This document shows, one piece after another, positions 5,785-11,776 of a DNA stretch of 11,776 nucleotides (positions are counted from its first letter, which is position 1; each line of letters opens with the position of its first letter). The notes beneath the pieces were generated by a model. The model was not told the DNA's origin and did not search any database. It saw only the letters and a program-made list of their open reading frames with translations. The position numbers and the translations under genes are program-made. Source of the DNA: Nanobdellota archaeon (GTDB lineage Archaea; Nanobdellota; Nanobdellia; Pacearchaeales; GW2011-AR1); assembly GCA_030688225.1 (NCBI GenBank), contig JAUYIO010000010.1:1-11776 (forward strand), read 5' to 3'.

Positions 5785-5886
5785 ATGGTGTTATCTATCG
5801 CGATATCGTCAAGGTGTAAAGAAATATCGCATTTCAGTGCCGAGAGGGAAGATTACGCGAAGGAAACCGTAGGTGTCCTCGCATGA
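5785..5886 (+). other. GC-elevated leader: 33-codon ORF or structured RNA before the nuclease gene
   Basis: This segment is about 46% G+C by hand count, well above the surrounding AT-rich DNA. Two readings are possible. First, an ORF from ATG at 5785 to TGA at 5884-5886 (33 aa, starting MVLSIAISSRCKE, ending AKETVGVLA) overlaps the nuclease start as ATGA, the usual geometry for translational coupling. Its codons (GCG, TCG, AGG, CTC, GCC) differ from neighbouring genes. Second, a structured RNA: GCGATAT at 5800-5806 pairs perfectly with ATATCGC at 5824-5830. CGAG at 5841-5844 pairs with CTCG at 5878-5881 (then G5846-C5877 past a bulged A), enclosing a TTACG/CGTAG stem (5853-5857 with 5868-5872, one G-U). 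I could not match it to a known riboswitch, tRNA, SRP or snoRNA-type consensus. Confidence 0.4.
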
Positions 5887-6701
5887 CAATCTATTCCTAC
5901 TCAAGACTAACAGTTTATGAACAATGCCCTCTGAAATTCAAATTTAGATACATTGACAAGTTAATCCCTGAATTTGAAAAAACTCTTGAATCTCATTTAG
6001 GGAGCATAGTCCATCAGACTCTTGAATGGTTCTATATCCAAATTAAAGAGAAAAACATAACTCCTGATATAGAACAAATGATGATGTACTACTCAAAAAA
6101 ATGGGAAGAAAATTTCACAGAGGAGATAAAAAACGTGAAAAAAGAATTGACAGAAAAAGATTATTTCAATAAAGGAATTAAGTTCCTTGTAGATTATTAT
6201 TTGAAAAACAAACCATTCAAAGACAATACTCTTGAAGTTGAAAAAAGAGTCACAATAAATCTTGGAGAAAACGGAAAACACAAGTTACAAGGATTCATAG
6301 ATAGATTATCTTACAATCCAGAAACAGATGAATTTGAAATTCATGACTATAAAACTGCAAATAACCTCCCTCAAAAAAAGAAGATAAAAGGAGATAAACA
6401 ACTTGCACTTTATTCAATAGCTGTAAAAGAATTATTTGGGAAAGACAAAAAAGTTTGCTTGACATGGCATTATCTTTCCCACAATCTTAAAGTTCAGGTG
6501 AGAAAAACAGAAGAAGAAATTGAAGAATTAAAAAAAGAGATAATAAGATTAATAAGAAAAATTGAAGAGGAAAAAGAATTCCCTTATAAAAAATCAGCTC
6601 TTTGCCAATGGTGCGGTTACAAAAAGATTTGTCCTGCATGGAAACCAGAAACAAGAGAACTTGAAAAATTCCCAACAATCAGGAAATATATCAAAGATTA
6701 A
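5883..6701 (+). CDS. PD-(D/E)XK nuclease, RecB/Cas4-like with predicted Fe-S cluster
   Basis: This 272-aa protein fits the RecB-type PD-(D/E)XK exonuclease family. The family signature opens the protein: SYSRLTVYEQCPLKFKFRY (5-23). Catalytic elements follow in order: GSIVH with His44, FID with Asp140, DYK with Asp155 and Lys157, then QLALY (173-177). Cys15 plus C241, C244 and C250 near the end (CQWCGYKKIC) match the four-cysteine 4Fe-4S arrangement of Cas4, AddB and Dna2-type nucleases. Residues 205-232 form a charged helix. It probably degrades or trims DNA ends in repair; no helicase or cas genes are adjacent, so a CRISPR role is unsupported. No other in-frame start exists between the upstream stop at 5817 and 5883, so the ATG at 5883 is firm. 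No Shine-Dalgarno is seen, and the start overlaps the stop of a possible leader ORF. Confidence 0.88.
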   Translation: MTIYSYSRLTVYEQCPLKFKFRYIDKLIPEFEKTLESHLGSIVHQTLEWFYIQIKEKNITPDIEQMMMYYSKKWEENFTEEIKNVKKELTEKDYFNKGIKFLVDYYLKNKPFKDNTLEVEKRVTINLGENGKHKLQGFIDRLSYNPETDEFEIHDYKTANNLPQKKKIKGDKQLALYSIAVKELFGKDKKVCLTWHYLSHNLKVQVRKTEEEIEELKKEIIRLIRKIEEEKEFPYKKSALCQWCGYKKICPAWKPETRELEKFPTIRKYIKD

Positions 6702-6716
6702 CAATAATATTTAAAA
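6698..6716 (+). promoter_or_regulatory. BRE/TATA promoter of the first four-cysteine mini-protein
   Basis: ACAATAATATTTAAAA begins in the nuclease stop codon and places its TATA (ATTTAAAA, 6709-6716) about 27 nt before the ATG at 6739. It is nearly identical to the promoter at 6993-7013. Confidence 0.6.
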
Positions 6717-6738
6717 AACTTGAATTTCTAAAAAGGAA

Positions 6739-6996
6739 ATGGCATGTGAACTTTACGATTATTGTGAGTTAAGAAGAACAAGAGGAATTCTTGTTTTAGA
6801 TAGTTATATTGAGGAAAATTGCGAAAGCGAAAATCAATCAAGATGTTTTTATCACCCTACTTTAATAGGGAGAGAGAAAAATAAAGAACCACAAAAAAGT
6901 GTTAATGAACTAGAAATAGAAAACACAAAACTTGCAAAACAATTAGCAACCATTGAACATAACGAGGGAAAATCTCCCCTTGGATCAAGTCGTTAA
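6739..6996 (+). CDS. four-cysteine coiled-coil mini-protein (first of a pair)
   Basis: This is an 85-aa protein with an N-terminal cysteine module: C3, C9, C28, C36 (CELYDYC ... ENCESENQSRC), spaced x5, x18, x7. That suits one metal ion, probably zinc or an Fe-S cluster. After a basic linker (REKNKEPQKS, 45-54), a heptad-like helix NELEIENTKLAKQLATIE (56-73) suggests coiled-coil dimerisation. The tail is polar. The next gene encodes a protein with the same layout, so they look like tandem paralogues. The short pattern C-x5-C-x18to20-C-x7to8-C with a final [SP]RC recalls small cysteine modules scattered in prokaryotic genomes, but I cannot name a family or function. The leaderless start is supported by the promoter 27 nt upstream. 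Confidence 0.72.
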   Translation: MACELYDYCELRRTRGILVLDSYIEENCESENQSRCFYHPTLIGREKNKEPQKSVNELEIENTKLAKQLATIEHNEGKSPLGSSR

Positions 6997-7014
6997 TCAC
7001 AATAATATTTAAAT
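6993..7014 (+). promoter_or_regulatory. BRE/TATA promoter of the second four-cysteine mini-protein
   Basis: TCACAATAATATTTAAAT starts right after the TAA of the preceding gene. Its TATA (7007-7014) is centred about 26 nt before the ATG at 7037. It matches the copy at the end of infB (2255-2275) in 15 of 17 positions of the core. Confidence 0.6.
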
Positions 7015-7036
7015 AATAATTTCTCTCAGAAAGGAT

Positions 7037-7288
7037 ATGCCTTCATGCGAATATCACAGAAATTGCATCTTCTTAAAAAATACTGAATGGAAACAAGATA
7101 TTCTACAGGATTATGAACAAAAATTTTGTCATAAACAAAACATGATTCCAAGATGTAAAGTTAGAGAAGTGTTAGTTGCAAAAAGCAAATTAGAAGAAGA
7201 AAATCAAAGATTAAAAAAGAGCTTGCAAACAATTACTGAAAATATATCTATAGAGATGTCTGAAAATTGTGAAAATTATGTTCATTAA
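7037..7288 (+). CDS. four-cysteine coiled-coil mini-protein (second of a pair)
   Basis: This 83-aa protein has the same architecture as its upstream neighbour. The cysteine module is C4, C10, C31, C40 (CEYHRNC ... KFCHKQNMIPRC; spacing x5, x20, x8), followed by a helix KSKLEEENQRLKKSLQTI (49-66) with clear heptad character. An extra cysteine (C78) lies in a polar tail. Sequence identity with the first protein is low outside CE, the cysteines and the helix position, so the duplication is old or the resemblance is partly convergent. It has its own promoter of the same type and ends only 4 nt from the gyrA stop on the other strand. A small metal-binding adaptor or DNA/RNA-binding dimer is plausible, without direct proof. 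Confidence 0.72.
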   Translation: MPSCEYHRNCIFLKNTEWKQDILQDYEQKFCHKQNMIPRCKVREVLVAKSKLEEENQRLKKSLQTITENISIEMSENCENYVH

Positions 7289-7292
7289 AAAA
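7287..7292 (-). terminator. T-run after gyrA, candidate operon terminator
   Basis: On the minus strand a run of six T directly follows the gyrA TAG stop, a typical archaeal oligo-T termination signal. It overlaps the stop codon of the convergent 83-aa gene. Confidence 0.4.
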
Positions 7293-9731
7293 CTATTCGC
7301 CATTAACAACCCTTATTAAATCTGTAACATAATCTCCTTGCTGAAGCTTTACAATTCTTACGCCTTGTGTTGCTCTTCCCATAACTCTGATATTTTTCAA
7401 AGAAGTTCTAATGACGATTCCTTTAGCAGTCGTAATAATGATATTATCATTTTCATTAACAGAAATTGTTGTAACAATATTTCCAGTTTTTTCAGTAACT
7501 TTCAGATTAATCACTCCTTTACCAGCTCTCGCAGTTTTTCGGTAATCCTTTACAGAAGTTCTCTTCCCATAACCTTTTTCAGTAATTGTTAAAATAGCTT
7601 CTGTATCCAAAACTTCCAAACTCACAACTTCATCCTCTTTATCAAGTTTAATCCCTGTAACACCATAACTAACTCTTCCACTCTCACGAATTTCATCGCT
7701 GTTAAATCTGATTGCCTGTCCTTTCTTCGTTGCAAGAAGAACTTCCTGATTTTTCTGAACCATCTCAACTCCAATTAAAATATCTGAATTATCATTCGGA
7801 AGATTAATAGCTCTAATCCCAGATGCTCTTGGTTTTGAAAAATGTTTCAGAGAAATTTTCTTAACAATTCCATTCTTCGTCGCCATGAACAAATTATCAT
7901 TAAATTCTTTCACAGAAATTACATTTGTAACTCTCTCATCTTTCAATCCGAGCATGTTAACAAGAGCTTTTCCCTTACTGTATCTTTCTGCTTCAGGAAT
8001 ATCATAAGCTTTCAACCACAAAACTCTTCCTCTTGAAGTAAAGAACATCAGATAATCATGAGTTGAACAAGCAATAAGTTGTTTTGCAAAATCTCCTGTC
8101 GCAAGATTACTTCCAATAACTCCTCTTCCTCCTCTCTTCTGCTCGCGATAAGTTTTAACATCCATTCTCTTGCAATAACCTTTGTCAGTTATAGTAACAA
8201 TAACTTCTTTATCCTGAACCAAATCTTTTTCCCTGATTTCCTTTATGTTTTGAAGAACATTTGTTTTTCTGTTATCGCCATATTTTGTTTTTAATTCATT
8301 AAGTTCTTTTGTAATAATCTTCAATATTTCATTAATATCTCCCAGAATTTTCTCAAGCTCTGAAATGGTTTTTTTCAGTTCTTCATTCTCTTTGTTAAGC
8401 TTGTCTCTTTCCAAAGAAGTCAATTGCTGAAGTTTTGTTTCCAAAATAGCCTGGGCTTGTTTTTTGGAAAGCTTGAAATTTTTCATCAAAACTTCCAAAG
8501 CTTCTGTTGCTCCTTTTGATTTCTTAATCATAGAAATAACCTCATCAATATTTTTCAGAGCAATCAAAAGTCCTTCAACAATCTCCAACCTGTCTTTTGC
8601 TTTTTTTAATTCAAACTTAGAACGATTTGTAATAATTGATTTTCTGTATTTTACATATTCCACTACAATTTGTTTCAAATCAAGAATCTTTGGTTGTCCT
8701 CCAACAAGGGCAAGAAAATTAACATTAAAAGAATCCTGAAGTCTTGTAAATTTGTGAAGAGAGTTAATTACAAATTTTGAATTTGCTCCCTTTTTCAATT
8801 CAATAACAATTCTTGTTTTTCCTTTTGAAGATTCATCTCTCAAGTCAGAAACATCTTTGATTTTCTTGTTCTGAATTAAATCTGCAATCTGAGTAATCAA
8901 TGAAGATTTATTCAACATATAAGGAATTTCTGTGATAACAACTAATTCTTTATTCTTGACAGTTTCCGTGATAACTCTTCCACGAACAATCAATCTTCCT
9001 TTTCCTGTTTTATACAACTCAATCATATCACCAGAAACAATTCCTCCTGTCGGGAAATCAGGTCCTGTAACAATTTCACAAAGTTGCTCAATTGTAATTT
9101 CTGGTTTCTTGATATAAGCAATTATTGCATCACAAACCTCTGTCAGATTATGAGGAGGAATATTTGTAGACATCCCAACAGCAATACCTGTTGCCCCATT
9201 TAACATCAATGCAGGAAGTTTTCCAGGAAGCAATTCAGGTTCTTTCATAGAATTATCAAAATTAGGAACAAAGTTCACAGTCTCCTTTTCAATATCCTGC
9301 AAAAGTTCTGAAGAAATCTGCATTAATTTTGCTTCTGTATAACGATAAGCAGCAGGAGGATCTCCGTCAATACTTCCAAAATTTCCCTGTCCAAAAACAA
9401 GAGGATATCTCAAGGAAAAATCCTGAGCCATTCTAACCATAGCATCATAAACAGCAGCATCTCCATGAGGATGATATTTACCAATCACGTCACCAACAAT
9501 TCTTGCGCTTTTTTTCGTTTGCGTATTCGGCTTCAAACCCATCTGGTTCATTGAATATAAAATTCTTCTCTGAACAGGTTTCAAACCATCTTCAATTGCA
9601 GGAATCGCACGAGAAACAATAACACTCATTGCATAATCCAAATACGCTTTTTTCATTTCTCCAGATATCTCTGTCTCAAAAACCCCTTTTTCAACTTCTT
9701 TCATGTCTTTAATATTTTCTTCTGGTGTCAT
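7293..9731 (-). CDS. gyrA: DNA gyrase subunit A
   Basis: This full-length 812-aa gyrase A subunit performs the breakage-reunion step of negative supercoiling in the A2B2 enzyme. Seen: KPVQRRILYSM (51-61), HPHGDAAVYD (87-96), the catalytic Tyr131 with Arg130 (AYRYTEAKL), MSTNIPPHNLTEV (187-199), and a coiled-coil arm around 370-490. A GyrA-box QKRGGRG follows at 531-537, with six beta-pinwheel blades recognisable by repeats such as KGYCKRMDVKTY, RGRVLWLKAYDIP and KGIVIRTSLKNIR. The GyrA-box and full C-terminal domain mark it as true gyrase rather than topo IV or topo VI. The position equivalent to E. coli Ser83 is Ala92, while Asp87 is kept as Asp96. The ATG overlaps the upstream stop by ATGA and has a strong Shine-Dalgarno, so the start is certain. 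Gyrase is of bacterial origin in archaea. Confidence 0.97.
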   Translation of the reverse strand: MTPEENIKDMKEVEKGVFETEISGEMKKAYLDYAMSVIVSRAIPAIEDGLKPVQRRILYSMNQMGLKPNTQTKKSARIVGDVIGKYHPHGDAAVYDAMVRMAQDFSLRYPLVFGQGNFGSIDGDPPAAYRYTEAKLMQISSELLQDIEKETVNFVPNFDNSMKEPELLPGKLPALMLNGATGIAVGMSTNIPPHNLTEVCDAIIAYIKKPEITIEQLCEIVTGPDFPTGGIVSGDMIELYKTGKGRLIVRGRVITETVKNKELVVITEIPYMLNKSSLITQIADLIQNKKIKDVSDLRDESSKGKTRIVIELKKGANSKFVINSLHKFTRLQDSFNVNFLALVGGQPKILDLKQIVVEYVKYRKSIITNRSKFELKKAKDRLEIVEGLLIALKNIDEVISMIKKSKGATEALEVLMKNFKLSKKQAQAILETKLQQLTSLERDKLNKENEELKKTISELEKILGDINEILKIITKELNELKTKYGDNRKTNVLQNIKEIREKDLVQDKEVIVTITDKGYCKRMDVKTYREQKRGGRGVIGSNLATGDFAKQLIACSTHDYLMFFTSRGRVLWLKAYDIPEAERYSKGKALVNMLGLKDERVTNVISVKEFNDNLFMATKNGIVKKISLKHFSKPRASGIRAINLPNDNSDILIGVEMVQKNQEVLLATKKGQAIRFNSDEIRESGRVSYGVTGIKLDKEDEVVSLEVLDTEAILTITEKGYGKRTSVKDYRKTARAGKGVINLKVTEKTGNIVTTISVNENDNIIITTAKGIVIRTSLKNIRVMGRATQGVRIVKLQQGDYVTDLIRVVNGE

Positions 9732-10033
9732 ATCACATCCTCCCCATGTTCATCTAGATATTTCATAAATTCTTCCTCCGTAAGTTCTTTTTCTAAAACA
9801 TCTCTCCCATTCCATTTACATTTTTTGCATTCCCACTCTCTCGCTCCTTTTCCTTCTTCTCCTGTCAAAACAACATTAACTTGATTACTTCCACATTCAG
9901 GACATTCACGAACTTTGAAAGTTTTCCCAATTTTCTTTTTATTTTTAATCCCCTTTTTCTTATTGTATTCTTCTTCAGAACCATATCCTTCCAAAATCCA
10001 TTCAGGTGTTTTTAGTTTTGATTTTTTAGGCAT
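9728..10033 (-). CDS. zinc-ribbon protein located between gyrB and gyrA
   Basis: This 101-aa protein is very basic in the first 40 residues (KKSKLK, NKKKGIKNKKKIGK). It then has a clear zinc ribbon: CPEC at 44-47 and CKKC at 69-72, with GSNQ after the first pair and a WECKKCKWNG context around the second, as in TFIIS/TFIIB-like ribbons. An acidic C-terminus follows (ELTEEEFMKYLDEHGEDV). The N-terminus includes PEWILEGYGSEEEYNKKKG (10-28). It binds zinc and probably nucleic acid or a protein partner; no enzymatic motif is present. It starts 2 nt after the DUF1653 gene and its stop overlaps the gyrA start (ATGA), so it is translated with the gyrase subunits. A role in gyrase regulation or as a separate transcription/translation factor is inference. 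Confidence 0.85.
   Translation of the reverse strand: MPKKSKLKTPEWILEGYGSEEEYNKKKGIKNKKKIGKTFKVRECPECGSNQVNVVLTGEEGKGAREWECKKCKWNGRDVLEKELTEEEFMKYLDEHGEDVI
9739..9745 (-). promoter_or_regulatory. strong Shine-Dalgarno of gyrA
   Basis: On the minus strand GGGGAGG lies 7 nt before the gyrA ATG, within the last codons of the zinc-ribbon gene. Together with the ATGA overlap it fixes the gyrA start and indicates coupled translation. It is the best ribosome binding site in the window. Confidence 0.75.
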
Positions 10034-10035
10034 TT

Positions 10036-10272
10036 TTAGAGTTTAGTAAATCTTTTTACTTTTTTTCCATTTAATTCTTTAAACCCAACAAAAATCTCTA
10101 AATCTCTTTTCCAAATTGTTCCAACGGGGAAATTTTCTGTTTCATAAAGTTGTTTGTAAATGACCATTTTATTTTCTGGATTTTCACAATCCAAAGCGAC
10201 GCAAACAATTTCATAAATTTTATCTTGTCCATTGAAGTGTCTGTATTTCTCTCCAGTTTTTGGCTCTATCAT
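10036..10272 (-). CDS. DUF1653 family protein between gyrB and gyrA
   Basis: The 78-aa product matches the DUF1653 family (PF07866): EKYRHFNG (8-15), KIYEIVCVALDCENPE (18-33), VIYKQLY (37-43) and IWKRDLEIF (53-61) correspond to the family's YRHFKGxxYEV, VxYRALY and WxRPLxMF pattern. The family is small, widespread and of unknown biochemical function, with a compact beta fold. An in-frame ATG far upstream (10386) would overlap the gyrB 3' end by more than 100 nt and add residues unlike the family. The ATG at 10270-10272, 1 nt after the gyrB stop, gives the standard length and is chosen. A short extension after residue 66 (NGKKVKRFTKL) goes beyond the usual family end. Placement between gyrB and gyrA implies co-expression with gyrase. 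Confidence 0.85.
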   Translation of the reverse strand: MIEPKTGEKYRHFNGQDKIYEIVCVALDCENPENKMVIYKQLYETENFPVGTIWKRDLEIFVGFKELNGKKVKRFTKL

Positions 10273-10273
10273 C

Positions 10274-11776
10274 TTAAATATCCAAATTAGCCTCCCTTGC
10301 ATTTTCTTGAATAAATTCTTTTCTTGCTTGAACATCGTCTCCCATAAGCATTGAGAAAACTCTGTCAGCTTCAATTGCATCTTCAATAAATATTTTCTTA
10401 ATCTTTCTTGTCTTTGGATTCATAGTTGTCTCCCAAAGCTGAGAAGAACTCATCTCTCCCAAACCTTTAAATCTTGTAACATTTCCTTCCTTGACAGCAA
10501 GCCTCTCAACAATCTTTTTCAATTCATCATCTGAATAAACATAATAATCTTTTCCTTTCCTTATTCTATACAAAGGAGGAAGTGCCACATAAACATTTCC
10601 ATTCTTGATTAAATCAGGCATGAACCTGAAAAAGAAAGTCAGAATCAAAGTTTTTATGTGCTCTCCATCAACATCAGCATCTGTCATAATTATCACTTTG
10701 TTGTACCTCAATTTTTCAGGAGTGAATTGCTCTCCAATACCTGTTCCAATTGCAGTAATCATGTTTGTAATCTCCTCACTTGAAAGAGCTTTTGCAGGAT
10801 TTGCTTTTTCAACATTCAAAATTTTTCCCTTCAATGGAAGAATAGCCTGCATTTCTTTGTTCCTTGCCTGCTTTGCGCTTCCACCTGCAGATTCTCCTTC
10901 TACAATATAAATCTCTGTTTCATCAGATTTTTTATTAGAACAATCAGAAAGTTTTCCTGGCAAACCTCCAAGAGAAAAAGCATTTTTTCTTCTTACTAAA
11001 TCTTTTGCTTTTTTTGCAGCAAGTCTTGCTTTTGCAGAATCCAATGCCTTAGAAGTAATCTTTTTTGCAACAGCCGGATTTTCTTCAAAAAATTCAGACA
11101 AGGCAGAAGTAACAAGAGAATCTACAAAACCTTTGACATCTGAATTTCCCAATTTTGTTTTTGTCTGTCCCTCAAATTGGGGATCTGGAATTTTAATACT
11201 TATAATTGCGGTAATTCCCTCACGAACATCTTCCCCTTGAAGAGAATCTCCATTTTTTAGCATTCCTTTTTTCTTAGCATAATCATTTATAACTCTTGTC
11301 AAAGCTGTCTTGAAACCAGAAACATGAGTTCCTCCTTCAACAGTATTAATTGTATTTACAAAACCGAAAATGTTTTCTTGGTAAGTTGAATTATACTGAA
11401 TTGCAACTTCCACAACGATATCTTTTATATCTCTCTTAAAATAAATAGGTTTGTGAAGAACTTCCTTGCTTTTGTTAATCCATTTTACAAATTCAATTAA
11501 ACCACCAGAATAAAAAAATTCTTCTTTTTTATTTTTATTATCATCAGTAAGAATGATTTTTAATCCTGCATTAAGGAAAGCAATTTCTCTGAATCTTGTT
11601 TCAAGAATTTTATAATCAAAATTCACAGTAGAAAAAATTTCTTCATCAGGCCAGAAGATAATCTTTGTTCCTGTATCATTTTTATCACATTTACCAATCA
11701 CTTTCAACTTCATCTTTGTGTCTCCTCTTGAAAATTCCATTTGATAAATATTTCCATCTCTCTTAATCTCTAAAAT
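10274..11776 (-). CDS. gyrB: DNA gyrase subunit B (5' end outside the window)
   Basis: This is a partial gyrase B subunit, the ATP-driven half of the supercoiling enzyme. The frame stays open through the window edge at 11776. The visible part starts inside the N-terminal ATPase domain (RDG-IY...EFSRG), so the in-frame ATG at 11740 is an internal methionine. Numbered from that Met: TGTKIIFWPD (23-32), the K-loop region QTKTKLGN (192-199), the TOPRIM motif IVEGESAGGSAKQARN (279-294) with Glu281, LPLKGKILNVEKA (301-313), TDADVDGEHIKTL (353-365) with metal-binding Asp354 and Asp356, and the C-terminal GLGEMSSSQLWETTM (426-440). There is no large insert of the enterobacterial type, so it is the short form found in archaea and many bacteria. 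It is the first visible gene of the gyrB-DUF1653-zinc ribbon-gyrA operon; its promoter lies outside. Confidence 0.96.
   Translation of the reverse strand: MLEIKRDGNIYQMEFSRGDTKMKLKVIGKCDKNDTGTKIIFWPDEEIFSTVNFDYKILETRFREIAFLNAGLKIILTDDNKNKKEEFFYSGGLIEFVKWINKSKEVLHKPIYFKRDIKDIVVEVAIQYNSTYQENIFGFVNTINTVEGGTHVSGFKTALTRVINDYAKKKGMLKNGDSLQGEDVREGITAIISIKIPDPQFEGQTKTKLGNSDVKGFVDSLVTSALSEFFEENPAVAKKITSKALDSAKARLAAKKAKDLVRRKNAFSLGGLPGKLSDCSNKKSDETEIYIVEGESAGGSAKQARNKEMQAILPLKGKILNVEKANPAKALSSEEITNMITAIGTGIGEQFTPEKLRYNKVIIMTDADVDGEHIKTLILTFFFRFMPDLIKNGNVYVALPPLYRIRKGKDYYVYSDDELKKIVERLAVKEGNVTRFKGLGEMSSSQLWETTMNPKTRKIKKIFIEDAIEADRVFSMLMGDDVQARKEFIQENAREANLDI

Noticed and set aside
5785..5882. tRNA, SRP RNA, RNase P RNA or a known riboswitch
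   Set aside because: No T-arm GGTTC-type box, no SRP helix-8 GGAA/AGCAG pattern and no P RNA conserved blocks. Fragments like CCGAGAGGGAA and GAAGGAAAC loosely recall guanidine and glutamine riboswitches, but the rest of those consensuses is missing.
5883..6701. Cas4 of a CRISPR system
   Set aside because: Motifs and the cysteine cluster are Cas4-like, but no cas1, cas2 or repeat array is nearby, and the same motif set occurs in stand-alone RecB-like nucleases.
7338..9117. Several plus-strand open frames of 60-90 codons inside gyrA
   Set aside because: They are antisense shadows of gyrA with low-complexity Ser/Phe/Ile-rich products and no promoter or ribosome binding site.
10036..10386. A longer 116-aa version of the DUF1653 gene starting inside gyrB
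   Set aside because: The first 38 residues overlap the gyrB 3' end in another frame and do not match the family; the ATG at 10272, 1 nt after the gyrB stop, gives the standard DUF1653 start.
7293..11776. A bacterial origin for the whole window because of gyrase
   Set aside because: aIF5B, S6e and aIF2-gamma are archaeal/eukaryotic-type genes and the promoters are TATA-based; gyrase is known in many archaea by ancient transfer.

Overview
The window looks like part of an AT-rich archaeal chromosome. The evidence is archaeal-type translation genes (aIF5B, ribosomal protein S6e, aIF2-gamma), TATA boxes about 25-30 nt upstream of most first ATGs (mostly leaderless transcripts) and many very small genes. 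A complete bacterial-type DNA gyrase operon (gyrB/gyrA), together with several tiny lineage-specific-looking genes and a stripped-down aIF2-gamma, suggests a DPANN-type archaeon (Pacearchaeota/Woesearchaeota-like). The lineage is inference; no rRNA is present to confirm it.

Layout. Positions 13-474 (minus) hold a dCMP/cytidine-deaminase-family protein, divergent from aIF5B (528-2258, plus) and apparently sharing one palindromic TATA element with it. S6e (2335-2775) is followed after 1 nt by an unrecognised 122-aa protein (2777-3145). A compact run of four small unknown genes follows (3214-4313), including one unmarked 53-aa gene, a one-segment membrane-anchored protein with a DxDxDG loop, and a small hydrophobic membrane protein. 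Next comes aIF2-gamma (4378-5562), which lacks its zinc knuckle.

A 320-nt interval (5563-5882) holds a possible 32-aa minus-strand gene and a GC-elevated segment directly before the next gene. That segment can be read as a 33-codon ORF or as a structured RNA leader. Then come a RecB/Cas4-like PD-(D/E)XK nuclease with a predicted Fe-S cluster (5883-6701) and two related four-cysteine/coiled-coil mini-proteins (6739-6996 and 7037-7288), each with its own near-identical promoter.

The right third (7293-11776) is one minus-strand operon: gyrB (5' end outside the window), a DUF1653 protein, a zinc-ribbon protein and gyrA, packed with gaps of 1 and 2 nt and a 4-nt overlap. gyrA has a strong Shine-Dalgarno sequence inside the preceding gene.

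Functionally, the plus strand combines translation initiation (aIF5B joins subunits; aIF2-gamma delivers initiator tRNA) and a small-subunit protein, a grouping often seen in archaea. The minus strand encodes the supercoiling enzyme, with two small proteins placed between its subunits. No tRNA, rRNA, CRISPR array, transposase or integrase was seen.
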